NCBI GenBank assembly: GCA_902534735.1
Contig: CACARD010000004.1
Coordinates: 35,236 to 99,235, forward strand
DNA length: 64,000 bases
Reading direction: 5' to 3'
Source of the DNA: an uncultured Pelagibacteraceae bacterium
GTDB lineage: Bacteria > Pseudomonadota > Alphaproteobacteria > Pelagibacterales > Pelagibacteraceae
Shown: one piece after another, positions 1-13,475 of the stretch
How the letters are laid out: each line of letters opens with the position of its first letter
Numbering within the stretch: position 1 is the stretch's first letter
Made by a program: the position numbers and the translations under genes
The notes under the pieces: generated by a model
Seen by the model: only the letters and a program-made list of their open reading frames with translations
What the model was told of the DNA's origin: nothing
The model's database searches: none

Positions 1-843
1 ATAAAATGGTTTGAGTTGAGCACTTCCTTCAAAAATAAAATTTAAATTTTTTTTTTGTTTCGGCGATATAAATTTAACAACGTTATCTTTAAATATTAAA
101 TTATATTCCATTTTATTTTGTGAATAGCTCATTATGGATTGCCCATTAAAATTCTGTGTGTTCTCAAATTCAAAGGTATTTTTTATCTCTAAATTTGGAT
201 TAAATATATTTATATTGTGAATACTAGTTTTTGGGGACTTATAGTCTCTTCTCCAATCAGACTTAAAATTTAATCCAAATATTTCACCAGTTAATTTTAA
301 ATTTTTAATTTTATTTTTCTTGTCAATTTTATAGGAAATTTTTTTTATTGGTGAAATCAAAATTACTTCCATATTTTTATTTCGAATAAATATTTTACAG
401 TTATCTAAATAAATCGGATTGTTCACTTTTTGGTACAAATGTTTTCTTAATTCTTTTAAATCTTCCATTTTAAAATTTAAGTTTGAATTAGATATTTCTG
501 TAGACAAAAAATTACTGAATGATCTAAGGTATATATCTCTTAAAGAAATATAAATTTTGAGATTTGAAGTTGTAATTAAGTCATTTTTTTCAGAAGAATT
601 ATCAAGATTAAGTGAGGCATTTTCTACTAGCAAGTGTGGCTTTGGAAATGGTTTATACTTAATTTCACCAGATGATTTAATATAAATTTTAAAATTTTTA
701 TAAAAATTTTTTTCTATTACAGGAACTTTACTTTTATAATTAAATAAAACTGGTAAAGATAAAATTGTTAAAGATGAAAAAATTATTGCAAGGATAGACA
801 ATATTAAATTAAATGTGATTTTATTTTGCTTAATTTTGTTCAT
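1..843 (-). CDS. AsmA-like envelope protein, N-terminal part (runs off window)
   Basis: The minus strand is open for 281 codons from an ATG at 841-843 to the window edge, with no stop, so this is the N-terminal part of a longer protein. It starts with a short basic stretch and one hydrophobic helix (about residues 10-34), followed by a Lys/Asn-rich beta-type region. The segment about residues 57-80 (sG-i-y-pfP-P-l-v-n-a-l) resembles the start of AsmA-family proteins, which are anchored in the inner membrane and reach into the periplasm; family members are linked to outer-membrane lipid homeostasis. The start lies only 21 bp from the divergent uvrD start, so the two genes must share a very small control region. 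Family assignment is by pattern only and could be wrong; the reading frame itself is convincing. Confidence 0.6.
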   Translation of the reverse strand, partial: MNKIKQNKITFNLILSILAIIFSSLTILSLPVLFNYKSKVPVIEKNFYKNFKIYIKSSGEIKYKPFPKPHLLVENASLNLDNSSEKNDLITTSNLKIYISLRDIYLRSFSNFLSTEISNSNLNFKMEDLKELRKHLYQKVNNPIYLDNCKIFIRNKNMEVILISPIKKISYKIDKKNKIKNLKLTGEIFGLNFKSDWRRDYKSPKTSIHNINIFNPNLEIKNTFEFENTQNFNGQSIMSYSQNKMEYNLIFKDNVVKFISPKQKKNLNFIFEGSAQLKPFY

Positions 844-864
844 TAAAATAATAATATTAAATAA

Positions 865-2885
865 ATGTTAAGATCTGATTATTTGTCAAATTTAAATGAA
901 AAGCAACAAGAAGCAGTAGTTTCTCTCGATGGTCCCCTTCTTATAGTTGCTGGCGCTGGATCAGGTAAAACAAAGGTGCTGACATCAAGAATTGCTCATA
1001 TAATTAAAAGTCATAAAGCTTTTTCAAACCAAATACTTGCAGTTACTTTTACAAATAAAGCTGCAAAAGAAATGCAAATTAGAGTATCAAAACTTTTAAG
1101 AAAGGAAGCCACTGGATTACCTTGGCTTGGTACATTTCATTCTATAAGTGCAAAAATTCTCCGGAAACATGCGGAAGCTGTTGGGTTAAAATCAAATTTT
1201 ACAATTATAGATCAGGATGATCAAATAAGATTAATTAAAAATATTTGTAAGTCTGAAAATATAGATATAAAAAAAATATCTCCCAAGTATGTCTTAGCCA
1301 TAATTGATAAATGGAAAAATAATGGATTATATCCAGATGATGTGGTTTTAAAAAAAAAAGAAGTCTTAGAAAAAAATTTTTTAAACGTATATAAAATCTA
1401 TCAAGAAAAACTAATAGATTTAAATTCTGCTGATTTTAGTGATTTAATTTTGCATACATTAAAAATTTTTAAAAACTATAAAGATATATCTTCTTTATAT
1501 TCAAGAAAATTTAAATATATTCTAGTAGATGAATATCAAGATACCAATTTTATACAAAGTGAATGGCTAAAACATTTGTCTGCAACCAACATGAATCTAT
1601 GTTGTGTGGGAGATGATGATCAATCAATTTATAGTTGGAGAGGCGCAGAAATTAAAAATTTTTTAGAATTTGATAAAGTCTATAAAAATACTAAAATTAT
1701 AAGATTAGAAAAAAACTATAGATCTACTCAAAATATTTTAAATGTTGCTTCAAAATTAATAGAGAATAATCAAAATAGAGTGGGTAAAACTTTATATACC
1801 AATCAAGAAGATGGTGAACTTGTTACATTAGATTGTTTTAGGAATGTTAAAGATGAGGCGACAGAAATAAGTTCAACAATCGAGAATTTCAAAAAAAAGA
1901 ATTCATTAAATGAGATTGCAATATTAGTAAGAGCAATTTTTCAAACCAGAGAATTTGAAGAAAGATTTTTGAAAGTTGGAATTCCATATAGAATAATTGG
2001 AGGAATTAAGTTTTATGAAAGAGCAGAAATTAAGGATTGTGTGGCTTATCTAAGATGTATTTATCAACCGATGGATGATTTATCTTTTGAAAGAATTATC
2101 AATGTTCCTAAAAGATCAATTGGAGATACCACTATCAAAAGTATTTCTGAATATGCAAAAAATAATAATTGTTCTTTAGAAATTGCATCAAAAAAATTAA
2201 TAGAATTAAATAAAATAAAACCAAAAACAAAAATAGGTTTAAAATTTTTATTAAATCTCCTGGACAAATGGAGAGATGATCAAAAAAAAAAAATAAGCCA
2301 GGTAAAACTTCTGCAAACTGTTTTAGATGAATCTGGATATAGTGAGATGTTAAAAAATAAGAAAGATCTTGAGAATGAAAATAGAATTGAAAATATAAAA
2401 GAACTTTTGATAGCAATGAAGGAGTTTGATAATTTAGAAAGTTTTTTAGAGCATGTTGCACTTGCAACATCGCTAGATCAAGATTGGGAAAGTGAAAAAG
2501 TAAATCTTATGACTTTACATGCATCTAAAGGACTTGAATTTAATATAGTTTATTTACCTGGGTGGGAGGAGGGTCTATTTCCTCATCAAAAAAGTATAGA
2601 AGAGAAAGGAGAAAATGGACTTGAAGAAGAGAGAAGACTTGCATACGTTGGAATAACAAGGGCTAAAAAAATAGCTAAAATTTCCTTTTCTATGAACAGG
2701 TTTTATCAAGGTGATTGGATTGATAGTATGGCATCTCGGTTTGTAGATGAACTTCCAGATGAGTTTATAAAAAAAAATAATACTTTTAACGATAATGAGG
2801 AAAATGATTTTGAATTTAATCAAGATATAGAATTTGATAACGAAATAAGAAGTCCTGGTTGGTTAAGATATCAGAAAAAATTGAA

Positions 2886-2889
<4 letters not shown>
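865..2889 (+). CDS. uvrD: UvrD/PcrA-type ATP-dependent DNA helicase
   Basis: A 674-residue superfamily 1A 3'-5' helicase. UvrD removes the incised strand in nucleotide excision repair and acts in mismatch repair. Visible motifs in order are Q-motif region NEKQQEAV (11-18), Walker A GAGSGKT (30-36), motif Ia TFTNKAA (61-67), Walker B DEYQD (222-226), motif III GDDDQSIYSWRG (249-260), motif V MTLHASKGLEF (about 549-559) and motif VI around EERRLAYVGITRAK (about 588-601). The C-terminus after 630 is acidic and poorly conserved. Length is slightly below the E. coli protein (about 720). The 3' end overlaps the next gene, so the two are probably co-transcribed. uvrB and uvrC are also in this window, but not in the same operon. 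Confidence 0.95.
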
Positions 2890-6575
<3,686 letters not shown>

Positions 6576-7412
6576 TTATTTAAATAATTTTTTAAATTTT
6601 TTTAAGATTGTATCGCTGTTATCTTTGATCAAAACTTTATCTCTTTCGTAATTTTGATCCAATATTTTATAGCTCGCTTCGTACCATTTACTAGACTGAT
6701 AATTATAACCAAGTAAGTATGCATATTTTTCTGCTTCACTAATTAATCCCAATTTATAATGCAATTCAACTAGTCGATGTAATGCTTCTTCAACGTAAAT
6801 AGTTGTATCATATTCATTAACAACTTTTTTAAATCTATTAATAGCAGGTATCCATTTTTCTCTTTCAACATAATATCTAGCTAAATACATTTCTTTTGAG
6901 GCGCTGATTTCAATAATTAATTCTAATTTATACTTTGAGTCTATTGCATAGTCAGTATCTGGAAAATCATTAATTACAATTTCAAAATATTTTTTTGCTT
7001 CAAGAATTTCATTGAAATCTTTTTTTTCATCAATAATTTGATCATAATGACAAAGTGCAAGTAAATAATAAGCATAATCTGTTTGTGGGTGATTTTTATA
7101 TTTAAAAATAAATCTCTCTAGATCATTTATAGCATCATTGTAATAGCCTTGTGAGAAATAACCATAAGCAGACATTAGCACTGCTCTGGGAGCCCATATT
7201 GATTGGGGATATAATAATTCAGCTTCACTAAACTTTTTTCCCGCATAAATTACATCTCCTCTTTCAAATTCTGCCATTGCTTCGCTATAAACTTCGATCA
7301 TTTGAGTTTCTAAATTTTTTTCTTTTAGAACACTAACTTTCTCCTTTTTACCGGAACAAGAAATAATCAAAATAAAAATAATTAAGAGGGATAAATTAAA
7401 TTTATTATTCAT
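6576..7412 (-). CDS. bamD: Outer membrane assembly lipoprotein BamD
   Basis: A 278-residue lipoprotein of the BAM complex, which inserts beta-barrel proteins into the outer membrane. A hydrophobic signal ends in a lipobox with lipidated Cys at residue 19 (IISCSGKK), so Lgt (also encoded in this window) would modify it. The remainder is alpha-helical with TPR-like repeats, including the typical segment Y-E-A---YP-S-WAPRA near 60-80 and Y-L-A-c-y near 115-125. The order lpxC-bamD-ligA fits the alphaproteobacterial gene order, in which bamD is often annotated comL. The assignment is strong on context plus signal and repeats. Confidence 0.88.
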   Translation of the reverse strand: MNNKFNLSLLIIFILIISCSGKKEKVSVLKEKNLETQMIEVYSEAMAEFERGDVIYAGKKFSEAELLYPQSIWAPRAVLMSAYGYFSQGYYNDAINDLERFIFKYKNHPQTDYAYYLLALCHYDQIIDEKKDFNEILEAKKYFEIVINDFPDTDYAIDSKYKLELIIEISASKEMYLARYYVEREKWIPAINRFKKVVNEYDTTIYVEEALHRLVELHYKLGLISEAEKYAYLLGYNYQSSKWYEASYKILDQNYERDKVLIKDNSDTILKKFKKLFK

Positions 7413-7450
7413 CTAATAATTTTATCAGATAAATTTTAAATTTCTAACTT

Positions 7451-8371
7451 TTAAGCTATTGATTTTAAATTTTGATAATTGGTGAAAGTATGAGGTAATT
7501 GCTTGCCTTTAATTTCTATCAATGAGTAATTATTTTTATTTTGGAATACTTTTCTTAATAATTGGTTTGTTAAATGATGTCCACCTTGTGTGCATTTTAA
7601 AGATCCTATGATTTTATATCCAGATAAAAATAGATCACCCATGCAATCTAATATTTTATGATTAACGAATTCAAGATTATTTCTCAACCCATCTTTATTT
7701 AAAATCTTATTATTGTTGACTACAACCGCATTTTCTAAACTACCGCCTTTACCAAGATTTAATTTTTTTAATTTTTCAATATCTTCATATAAACAAAAAG
7801 TTCTTGAGTTAAAAATATTTTCTAAATTGTCTTCAAAAATATTAACTTTATTTTTTTGAGTATCAATTATTTTATTTTTATATTTAATTTCAAATTCAAT
7901 TTCACTTGTAACATTTGAGATATCTAGAGAAATAAATTTTTCAACATCATTAAGACTTACTTTTTTATTTATTTTAATAATTTTAATTGGTTGATCGCTG
8001 AATGTTATTCCAGCATTATTAATACCCTCTACAAAGTTTTTTGCTGAACCATCTAGTATTGGAACTTCCTCTGAATTTATTTCAATTACAACATTATCAA
8101 TTCCTATACCGTAAAGAGCGCCCATTAAATGCTCAATTGTTGAAACTTTTACACCATGTTCGTTGGATATGGTTGTACAAAGTTTTGTATCTGAGACATT
8201 ATTATAAAGCGGATATATTAAGTTATTTTTTTTTAAATCTACTCTTTTAAATAAAATTCCTGTATTTGGAGCCGCTGGTAAAATATCTAATTTTACATTT
8301 TTTCCTGAGTGAATACCAATTCCACTAAGAGATATCTTTTTTGAAATTGTTTTTTGAGTAAGTATAGACAC
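7451..8371 (-). CDS. lpxC: UDP-3-O-acyl-N-acetylglucosamine deacetylase LpxC
   Basis: Catalyses the first committed step of lipid A synthesis, a zinc-dependent deacetylation in the cytoplasm. At 306 residues it matches the family length. The zinc ligands H81 (in TIEHLMGAL), H238 and D242 (in NHKILDCMGD) and the catalytic H265 (in GGHHLTN) are all present, at positions nearly identical to E. coli LpxC. The start codon is GTG at 8369-8371. It follows ftsA by 62 bp, one of the larger gaps in the dcw run, so a separate promoter is possible. In most relatives the preceding gene would be ftsZ. Its presence shows that this organism makes lipid A. Confidence 0.96.
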   Translation of the reverse strand: MSILTQKTISKKISLSGIGIHSGKNVKLDILPAAPNTGILFKRVDLKKNNLIYPLYNNVSDTKLCTTISNEHGVKVSTIEHLMGALYGIGIDNVVIEINSEEVPILDGSAKNFVEGINNAGITFSDQPIKIIKINKKVSLNDVEKFISLDISNVTSEIEFEIKYKNKIIDTQKNKVNIFEDNLENIFNSRTFCLYEDIEKLKKLNLGKGGSLENAVVVNNNKILNKDGLRNNLEFVNHKILDCMGDLFLSGYKIIGSLKCTQGGHHLTNQLLRKVFQNKNNYSLIEIKGKQLPHTFTNYQNLKSIA

Positions 8372-8433
8372 GTTAAATTTATATAAAATGTTCCGTAGAT
8401 TAAATACTCAAGAAATATTACAAGAAAATACCA

Positions 8434-9600
8434 TCATTTATCGAAAAAGTTAAAAAATTTTTCAAAGATTCCGTATTTTTTATTACTTATTTTTGGTAGT
8501 TCATAGTTTATCTTATGATTTTCCAGGCCACATTTGCAGATTTGAACATCTGACTCACTATAATAATTAATTGACTTAAAACCAAATCTATCATGCAAAT
8601 AGAAAGAATTATTTTTAAATAGTTTTGATCCTTCGCCAATCAAGAATAGATCAGAGCCTTTTAAGACATTTTTACGATCATTAATATTTGATTTTTTAAA
8701 TATTAAATCTATGATTTCCTGAACTCTGCACAAAATCACTTTTTTTAACAAATCTACTGAAATATTTTTATTAATAATTTCATGAATAACCATCGTATCT
8801 TGTGACGTTTTATTTTTGTATGAAAATTCTGTGTCGGTTTTATTAAATGATTTTTTTAGTTTTTCTGCTTCCACTTCTGAAATCTTAAAAATTTTTGATA
8901 TATCTATTGTGATATGATGTCCACCTATTGGGATTGTTTCGATTAATTTAAGTTTTTTATTTTCGAAAAAAAAGATTGAAGATCTTCTCAATCCAACATC
9001 TAAAAAGGTGGTTTTGTTTTCATTTAATTTTTTTACATATGATTGAGATTTTATATATGAAGAACAAAATATATTTATTATATTTAAATTAAATTTAATA
9101 AAATTATCTTTTATTTTCTTTATAAACAATTTTGGAAAACATATTAATTTAAAGTCAACTTTTAAATTATTATCTACTATTTTATCTTTAGGAAATTCTT
9201 CAAAAATTTTTTCGTCATCTATTATACATTTATCCATTATTATATGGGATAAATAATATTTATCATAATTTGATTTAATTATTTGATTTAATTCTAATAT
9301 TAAAGGCTCATATAATTTATTTATTTTTGAACTTCTATCTAAATTTTTTGTTAATGATATATCTATTGTAAATAACTGGTCAGTATCTAAAATTAAAATA
9401 ATATCTTCGATATGATCAGAAAAATTTTTTTCTGCTTTTTTTATAATTTTATTAATTGCCTCAAAATGACTTTGTAAATTCTCGTTTGTGAATACTTTTA
9501 TTGATTCTGAAAATTTTTCATCTAGGTTATTATCAAAAGATGCAAATCGAATTTTAGATGATCCAAAATCGATGACACTGAAATAACTGTTTTTACCCAT
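8434..9600 (-). CDS. ftsA: Cell division protein FtsA
   Basis: Actin-like ATPase that tethers FtsZ filaments to the membrane and recruits later divisome proteins. The N-terminus has the phosphate-1 motif (VIDFGSSK, about 9-16). A phosphate-2-like segment (TTFLDVGLRRSSIFFF) and the following GGHHIT lie near 195-230. The C-terminal residues EKFFNFFDK could form the short amphipathic membrane-targeting helix. At 388 residues it is somewhat shorter than the usual 410-440. It overlaps ftsQ by 8 bp. It is not followed by ftsZ, which is about 15 kb upstream in the same run. The protein is divergent, so context weighs heavily in the call. Confidence 0.87.
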   Translation of the reverse strand: MGKNSYFSVIDFGSSKIRFASFDNNLDEKFSESIKVFTNENLQSHFEAINKIIKKAEKNFSDHIEDIILILDTDQLFTIDISLTKNLDRSSKINKLYEPLILELNQIIKSNYDKYYLSHIIMDKCIIDDEKIFEEFPKDKIVDNNLKVDFKLICFPKLFIKKIKDNFIKFNLNIINIFCSSYIKSQSYVKKLNENKTTFLDVGLRRSSIFFFENKKLKLIETIPIGGHHITIDISKIFKISEVEAEKLKKSFNKTDTEFSYKNKTSQDTMVIHEIINKNISVDLLKKVILCRVQEIIDLIFKKSNINDRKNVLKGSDLFLIGEGSKLFKNNSFYLHDRFGFKSINYYSESDVQICKCGLENHKINYELPKISNKKYGIFEKFFNFFDK

Positions 9601-10282
9601 TTCTTAAAATTAATCTATTTTTAATTCTTAAATCAATAATTGTGTTTGAATTTATATTGTTTTTTGATGTAAATTTTTTGAAAAGATTTATTGCTTCAGA
9701 AATGTTTTTATTAGGTAATTGAATTATAATATTATTTGCAAAATATAAGTCCCATCTTTTATTTTTATGAAAATAGTATCTAGTTATTCCATCTAAATCA
9801 ATTTTTTGATTTAAAAGTTCTCTTTGAAGAAAAATGTAATCTTCTGGTTTAAATTTTCCAAAAATAGTTGGTAATTTTTTTTTATTTGAAATTTGTTTTG
9901 CTATTATAAATTTTCCATTTTGACCTACAAAATATTTTTTTTGGTCTAGGTAGGTGATTGCAATTAAATTAGTTTGTTTAGTTTGAATATTAATAATTGA
10001 AGGATATTTTTTTTTGATACTTATGCTTTCAATAAAATTGAGTTTATCAAATTTTTCTAAAAGAAAATTTTTGTTTACAAAAAAAATATTTTCACCTAAT
10101 AAAAAACTAGTATTTGATAATATATTGTCATTAATTTCTTTTTTAACATTTTCAACTTTAACTTCTCTAATCTTAAAAACATTTTTCAAATTACTTATTA
10201 AATTATTATTGAAGATTGTTGATATAAATAAAAATGAAACCAAATAAAAATATATTTTTTTTTTATTTATTGATTGAAGCAT
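9593..10282 (-). CDS. ftsQ: Cell division protein FtsQ
   Basis: Bitopic inner-membrane divisome protein that links early and late division proteins. A short basic cytoplasmic start is followed by one transmembrane helix (about residues 10-30), then a POTRA-like region (about 35-105, FKIREVKVEN ... SISIKKKYPSIINIQTKQ) and the beta domain. The PS-I-I motif of FtsQ POTRA domains is visible. At 229 residues it is short for the family, consistent with a streamlined genome. It overlaps ddl by 20 bp and ftsA by 8 bp, indicating translational coupling. Identification is by position between ddl and ftsA plus topology. Confidence 0.87.
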   Translation of the reverse strand: MLQSINKKKIYFYLVSFLFISTIFNNNLISNLKNVFKIREVKVENVKKEINDNILSNTSFLLGENIFFVNKNFLLEKFDKLNFIESISIKKKYPSIINIQTKQTNLIAITYLDQKKYFVGQNGKFIIAKQISNKKKLPTIFGKFKPEDYIFLQRELLNQKIDLDGITRYYFHKNKRWDLYFANNIIIQLPNKNISEAINLFKKFTSKNNINSNTIIDLRIKNRLILRNG

Positions 10283-11183
10283 CTTCCAAAATTTTTATTA
10301 TCAAATTTTTGAAAGTAATGTTATTAAAATTTGCTATTTCAGGCACAAGTGATAGTGAGGTCATTCCTGGTTGTGTGTTAGTTTCTAATAAATAAAAGGA
10401 GTTTTTATAATACCTAAAATCTGATCGTGTAACACCTCTACAATTTAAAATTTTATGTGCTTTTAGAGCAATTTTTGTTAATTCCTGATATTTTCTTTTT
10501 GAAATTTCCACAGGAATTATATGCTCCGTTCTTGCTTTTGGGTTATATTTGGCTTGATAATCATAAAATTTTCTAGTTGGTCTAAGCTCAATTGCTCCGA
10601 GCACTTTATTTTCTAAAATTGCAACTTGTATTTCTCTCCCAGGTATATATTTTTCTAATAAAACCTCTCCATATTCATTTAGATTTGTAAGAGTTTTCAA
10701 AATATTATTTTTGTTACATATAAAAACATTTACACTAGAGCCTTCATTAAGAGGTTTTACAACTAAAGGAAATCCAATCTTTTTTTGTAAATTATTTATT
10801 AATTTCAATTTGTTTATATTATTTCTGTAAGAGAATTTAAGATACTTAGGTGTCAAAATGTTGTTTTTAATAAATATTTTTTTTGACAGTTCCTTATCTA
10901 TTGCTAAAGAAGACGATAATACGCCTGAATGAGTATATTTTACTTTTTCAGATTCTAAAATTGCTTGAATATAGCCATCTTCTCCATATCTCCCATGCAA
11001 TAAATTTAATACTATATTTGGATTAAAGTTTCTTAATACTTGAACAAATTTACCATCAGGATTTACTACCTTAATTTTATATTTTTTATCTTTATTTAAT
11101 TCTGAGTAAACGCTTTTTGCAGTTTGTATACTAACTTCTTTTTCTTTTGAATATCCACCCGCCAAAATTAGAATTTTTTTCAT
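10263..11183 (-). CDS. ddl: D-alanine--D-alanine ligase
   Basis: ATP-grasp ligase that makes D-Ala-D-Ala, the substrate of the MurF half of the fused MurEF in this operon. It is 306 residues, the DdlB-like length. Seen are the N-terminal GGYSKEKEVS motif, HGRYGEDGYIQ, the ATP-grasp core VVKPLNEGSSVNV (about 145) and the C-terminal magnesium/substrate loop ETNTQPGMT (about 270). ATG start, overlapping the murB stop by one base. All expected catalytic segments are present and no unusual change is seen. Confidence 0.95.
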   Translation of the reverse strand: MKKILILAGGYSKEKEVSIQTAKSVYSELNKDKKYKIKVVNPDGKFVQVLRNFNPNIVLNLLHGRYGEDGYIQAILESEKVKYTHSGVLSSSLAIDKELSKKIFIKNNILTPKYLKFSYRNNINKLKLINNLQKKIGFPLVVKPLNEGSSVNVFICNKNNILKTLTNLNEYGEVLLEKYIPGREIQVAILENKVLGAIELRPTRKFYDYQAKYNPKARTEHIIPVEISKRKYQELTKIALKAHKILNCRGVTRSDFRYYKNSFYLLETNTQPGMTSLSLVPEIANFNNITFKNLIIKILEDASINK

Positions 11184-12091
11184 TATTCTATAATTTTGAT
11201 TTCTAAATTAATATTAATCCCAGTTTTATCTTTAACATTTTTTTTTACAAAATTTATTAAAGAGTTCATTTCTTCAAATGACGCGTTTTTTTTATTAATA
11301 AAAAAATTTGAGTGTTTTTTTGATATACTAGCATCTCCAAAACTTATATTTTCTGGAACTGATTCTTTTATTAGTTCCCAAGCTTTTTTTGTTGTTTGAT
11401 CGATTGGGTTTTTAAAAGTACTACCGCCAGTCTTAATTTTTGAGGGTTGAGAATTATTTTTTTTTATCGCCAATTCTTCCATCAAATTTTTTATTTTACT
11501 TTTATTTAATAAATCACCTTTAAAAGTAGCACTTAAAAAAATTAAATTTTCGTTTAATTCTATTTTTCTATACTGAAATTTAATTTTTTTAGATGGGATA
11601 ACTTTTATATTTCCCTTTGTATCTATACATTGCAAAGAGATTAATTTGTCTTTAAATTCTGTCCCAAAACATCCAGAATTCATTTGAAGACCTCCTCCAA
11701 CCGAACCAGGAATGCAGTACATAAATTCAAAACCACTTATTCCATTCTCTAGTGCAAATTCTGAAAGTTTTTTTTGTGAGCAAGCTGAGCCTGCTATTAT
11801 TGTGTCTGGTTTTAATTTTGATAATGTACTAAAATTGTGGCTAAGTTTGATTATTACTCCTTCATAAGTATTATCTTTAAATAACACATTTGATCCCATT
11901 CCTAATATAAACATTTTTCCTCTATTATTATACAGTTTTAGGAATTCCTTTAATTCTATAAGATTTTTTGGTTTAAAAAAGATTTTTGATTTACCCCCTA
12001 TATTAAACCAATTAAGTTTTTTGATATTAGTATTAAAAAACAGATCTGCATTATATTTACTTTTAAAATCTTCAATATCTTTTAATTCCAT
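11183..12091 (-). CDS. murB: UDP-N-acetylenolpyruvoylglucosamine reductase MurB
   Basis: FAD enzyme that reduces UDP-GlcNAc-enolpyruvate to UDP-MurNAc. It is 302 residues, the type II (shorter) size. FAD-binding features are seen at FNIGGKSKIFF (near 30) and GMGSNVLF (near 65), then the family signature YCIPGSVGGGLQMNSGCFG (about 125-143). The catalytic Ser lies in GGSTFKNP (about 222) and a C-terminal Glu in NLEIKII. It lies 1 bp from murC and overlaps ddl by 1 bp. The product is the substrate for MurC, encoded just upstream. Confidence 0.95.
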   Translation of the reverse strand: MELKDIEDFKSKYNADLFFNTNIKKLNWFNIGGKSKIFFKPKNLIELKEFLKLYNNRGKMFILGMGSNVLFKDNTYEGVIIKLSHNFSTLSKLKPDTIIAGSACSQKKLSEFALENGISGFEFMYCIPGSVGGGLQMNSGCFGTEFKDKLISLQCIDTKGNIKVIPSKKIKFQYRKIELNENLIFLSATFKGDLLNKSKIKNLMEELAIKKNNSQPSKIKTGGSTFKNPIDQTTKKAWELIKESVPENISFGDASISKKHSNFFINKKNASFEEMNSLINFVKKNVKDKTGININLEIKIIE

Positions 12092-12092
12092 A

Positions 12093-13475
12093 TCAATTAA
12101 GATTTCTTACCCAATTTGTTATAGATCCAGCACCCATAGCAATAAAAATTTTATTTCCGAATGCAATATTTTTAGTAATTTTTTTTAAATCTATTTCATT
12201 TTTAAGCATTATCAGATTAACTTTAGAATTTTTTGCAATTAATTTTGCAAATGAAGTGTATGAAAATCCTAATTTTATAGTTTCACTAGCTTTATAAATT
12301 GGACAAAGTAAAACTGTGTTTGCATTTTTAAAGCATTTAGAAAATTCAATTTTTAAATTTTTTACTCTTGAAATTCTATGCGGTTGAAAAATACAAACTA
12401 TTTCTTCTTTATTATATACTTTACTGACACCATCTAACACTGATGAAATTTCAGTTGGATGATGAGCGTAGTCATCGAAAAATGGCACTTTATTAATTTC
12501 AAATAAGAAATTAAATCTTCTCTGGACTCCGTTAAAGTTTTTGAGACCTAATTTAATTATTTTATCTGATACACCAATTGAAAAAGCTACTGCCAATGCA
12601 GATGTTGCATTTTTAATATTATGCAAACCTAACAAAGGTATTGAAATATTTTTTATAATTTTTGTTTTGCCCGGTATTTTTATTTTAATATTAAATTTTG
12701 AATAATATTTATTCTGAATTATATTGAAAATATGAAAATTTGATTTCTTATTTAAACCAAATGTATAGTAATTGTTATTTTTAATTTTTGGTAAAATATT
12801 TTTTACATTTTTGTCATCTAAACACAGAAAAGCCTTTCCGAAAGATGGTGTTTTATCAATAAATTCTATGAATTTATTTTTTAAATTTTTCATAGTTCTG
12901 TAATAATCCAAGTGTTCATTGTCAATGTTGGTTATTATTGAATAATTAAAAGGTATTTGAAGAAAACTTCCATCCGACTCATCTGATTCAACTAAACTCC
13001 AATCACTTTTTCCTAATTTTGCCGAACTTCCTATTGAATTCAAAACACCGCCGTTAATTATTGTCGGATCTAATTTTGCATAATTCAAAATATTTGACAA
13101 AATTGATGTTGTTGTTGTTTTGCCGTGTGATCCTGTCACAACAATATTTTTCATTAAAGAAACTATATGACCTAACAATTCTCCTCTTTTATATATTGGA
13201 AGGTTTAATTTTTCAGCATGTCTGTATTCTGGATTTGATTTTTTTATAGCTGATGAAACGACTAATACAGTACAATTTTTTATATTTTGCTTATTATGAT
13301 TTAAATAAATTGGAATTTTTCTTTTTCTTAGTAAATTAAGATTTTTATTATCTGATTTGTCACTTCCTTGTATTTTAAAGCCTAAACTATCCATTATTAA
13401 TGCTAAACCACTCATACCAATACCACCAATTCCAACAAAATGAATTAGTTCAGTTTTTCCGATATTAATTTTCAT
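12093..13475 (-). CDS. murC: UDP-N-acetylmuramate--L-alanine ligase MurC
   Basis: Adds L-Ala to UDP-MurNAc, the first of the four Mur ligase steps. It is 460 residues. The N-terminal Rossmann segment VGIGGIGMSG (14-23) binds UDP-MurNAc. The ATP loop is TGSHGKTTT (114-122). The central domain has ESDESDGSF and NIDNEHLDYY, and the C-terminal domain has DDYAHHPTEI and FQPHRISR. ATG start at 13475, overlapping the end of murG by 11 bp. All Mur ligase landmarks are intact. Confidence 0.96.
   Translation of the reverse strand: MKINIGKTELIHFVGIGGIGMSGLALIMDSLGFKIQGSDKSDNKNLNLLRKRKIPIYLNHNKQNIKNCTVLVVSSAIKKSNPEYRHAEKLNLPIYKRGELLGHIVSLMKNIVVTGSHGKTTTTSILSNILNYAKLDPTIINGGVLNSIGSSAKLGKSDWSLVESDESDGSFLQIPFNYSIITNIDNEHLDYYRTMKNLKNKFIEFIDKTPSFGKAFLCLDDKNVKNILPKIKNNNYYTFGLNKKSNFHIFNIIQNKYYSKFNIKIKIPGKTKIIKNISIPLLGLHNIKNATSALAVAFSIGVSDKIIKLGLKNFNGVQRRFNFLFEINKVPFFDDYAHHPTEISSVLDGVSKVYNKEEIVCIFQPHRISRVKNLKIEFSKCFKNANTVLLCPIYKASETIKLGFSYTSFAKLIAKNSKVNLIMLKNEIDLKKITKNIAFGNKIFIAMGAGSITNWVRNLN

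Noticed and set aside
2135..2470. 111-codon minus-strand frame inside uvrD
   Set aside because: Phe/Leu/Ile-rich translation typical of the reverse strand of Lys/Glu-rich coding DNA; overlaps the helicase core.
7413..7450. Inverted repeat TTTATC-A-GATAAA between lpxC and bamD as a terminator
   Set aside because: The loop would be one base, no GC stem is present and no U-run follows in the right direction; the genes look co-transcribed.
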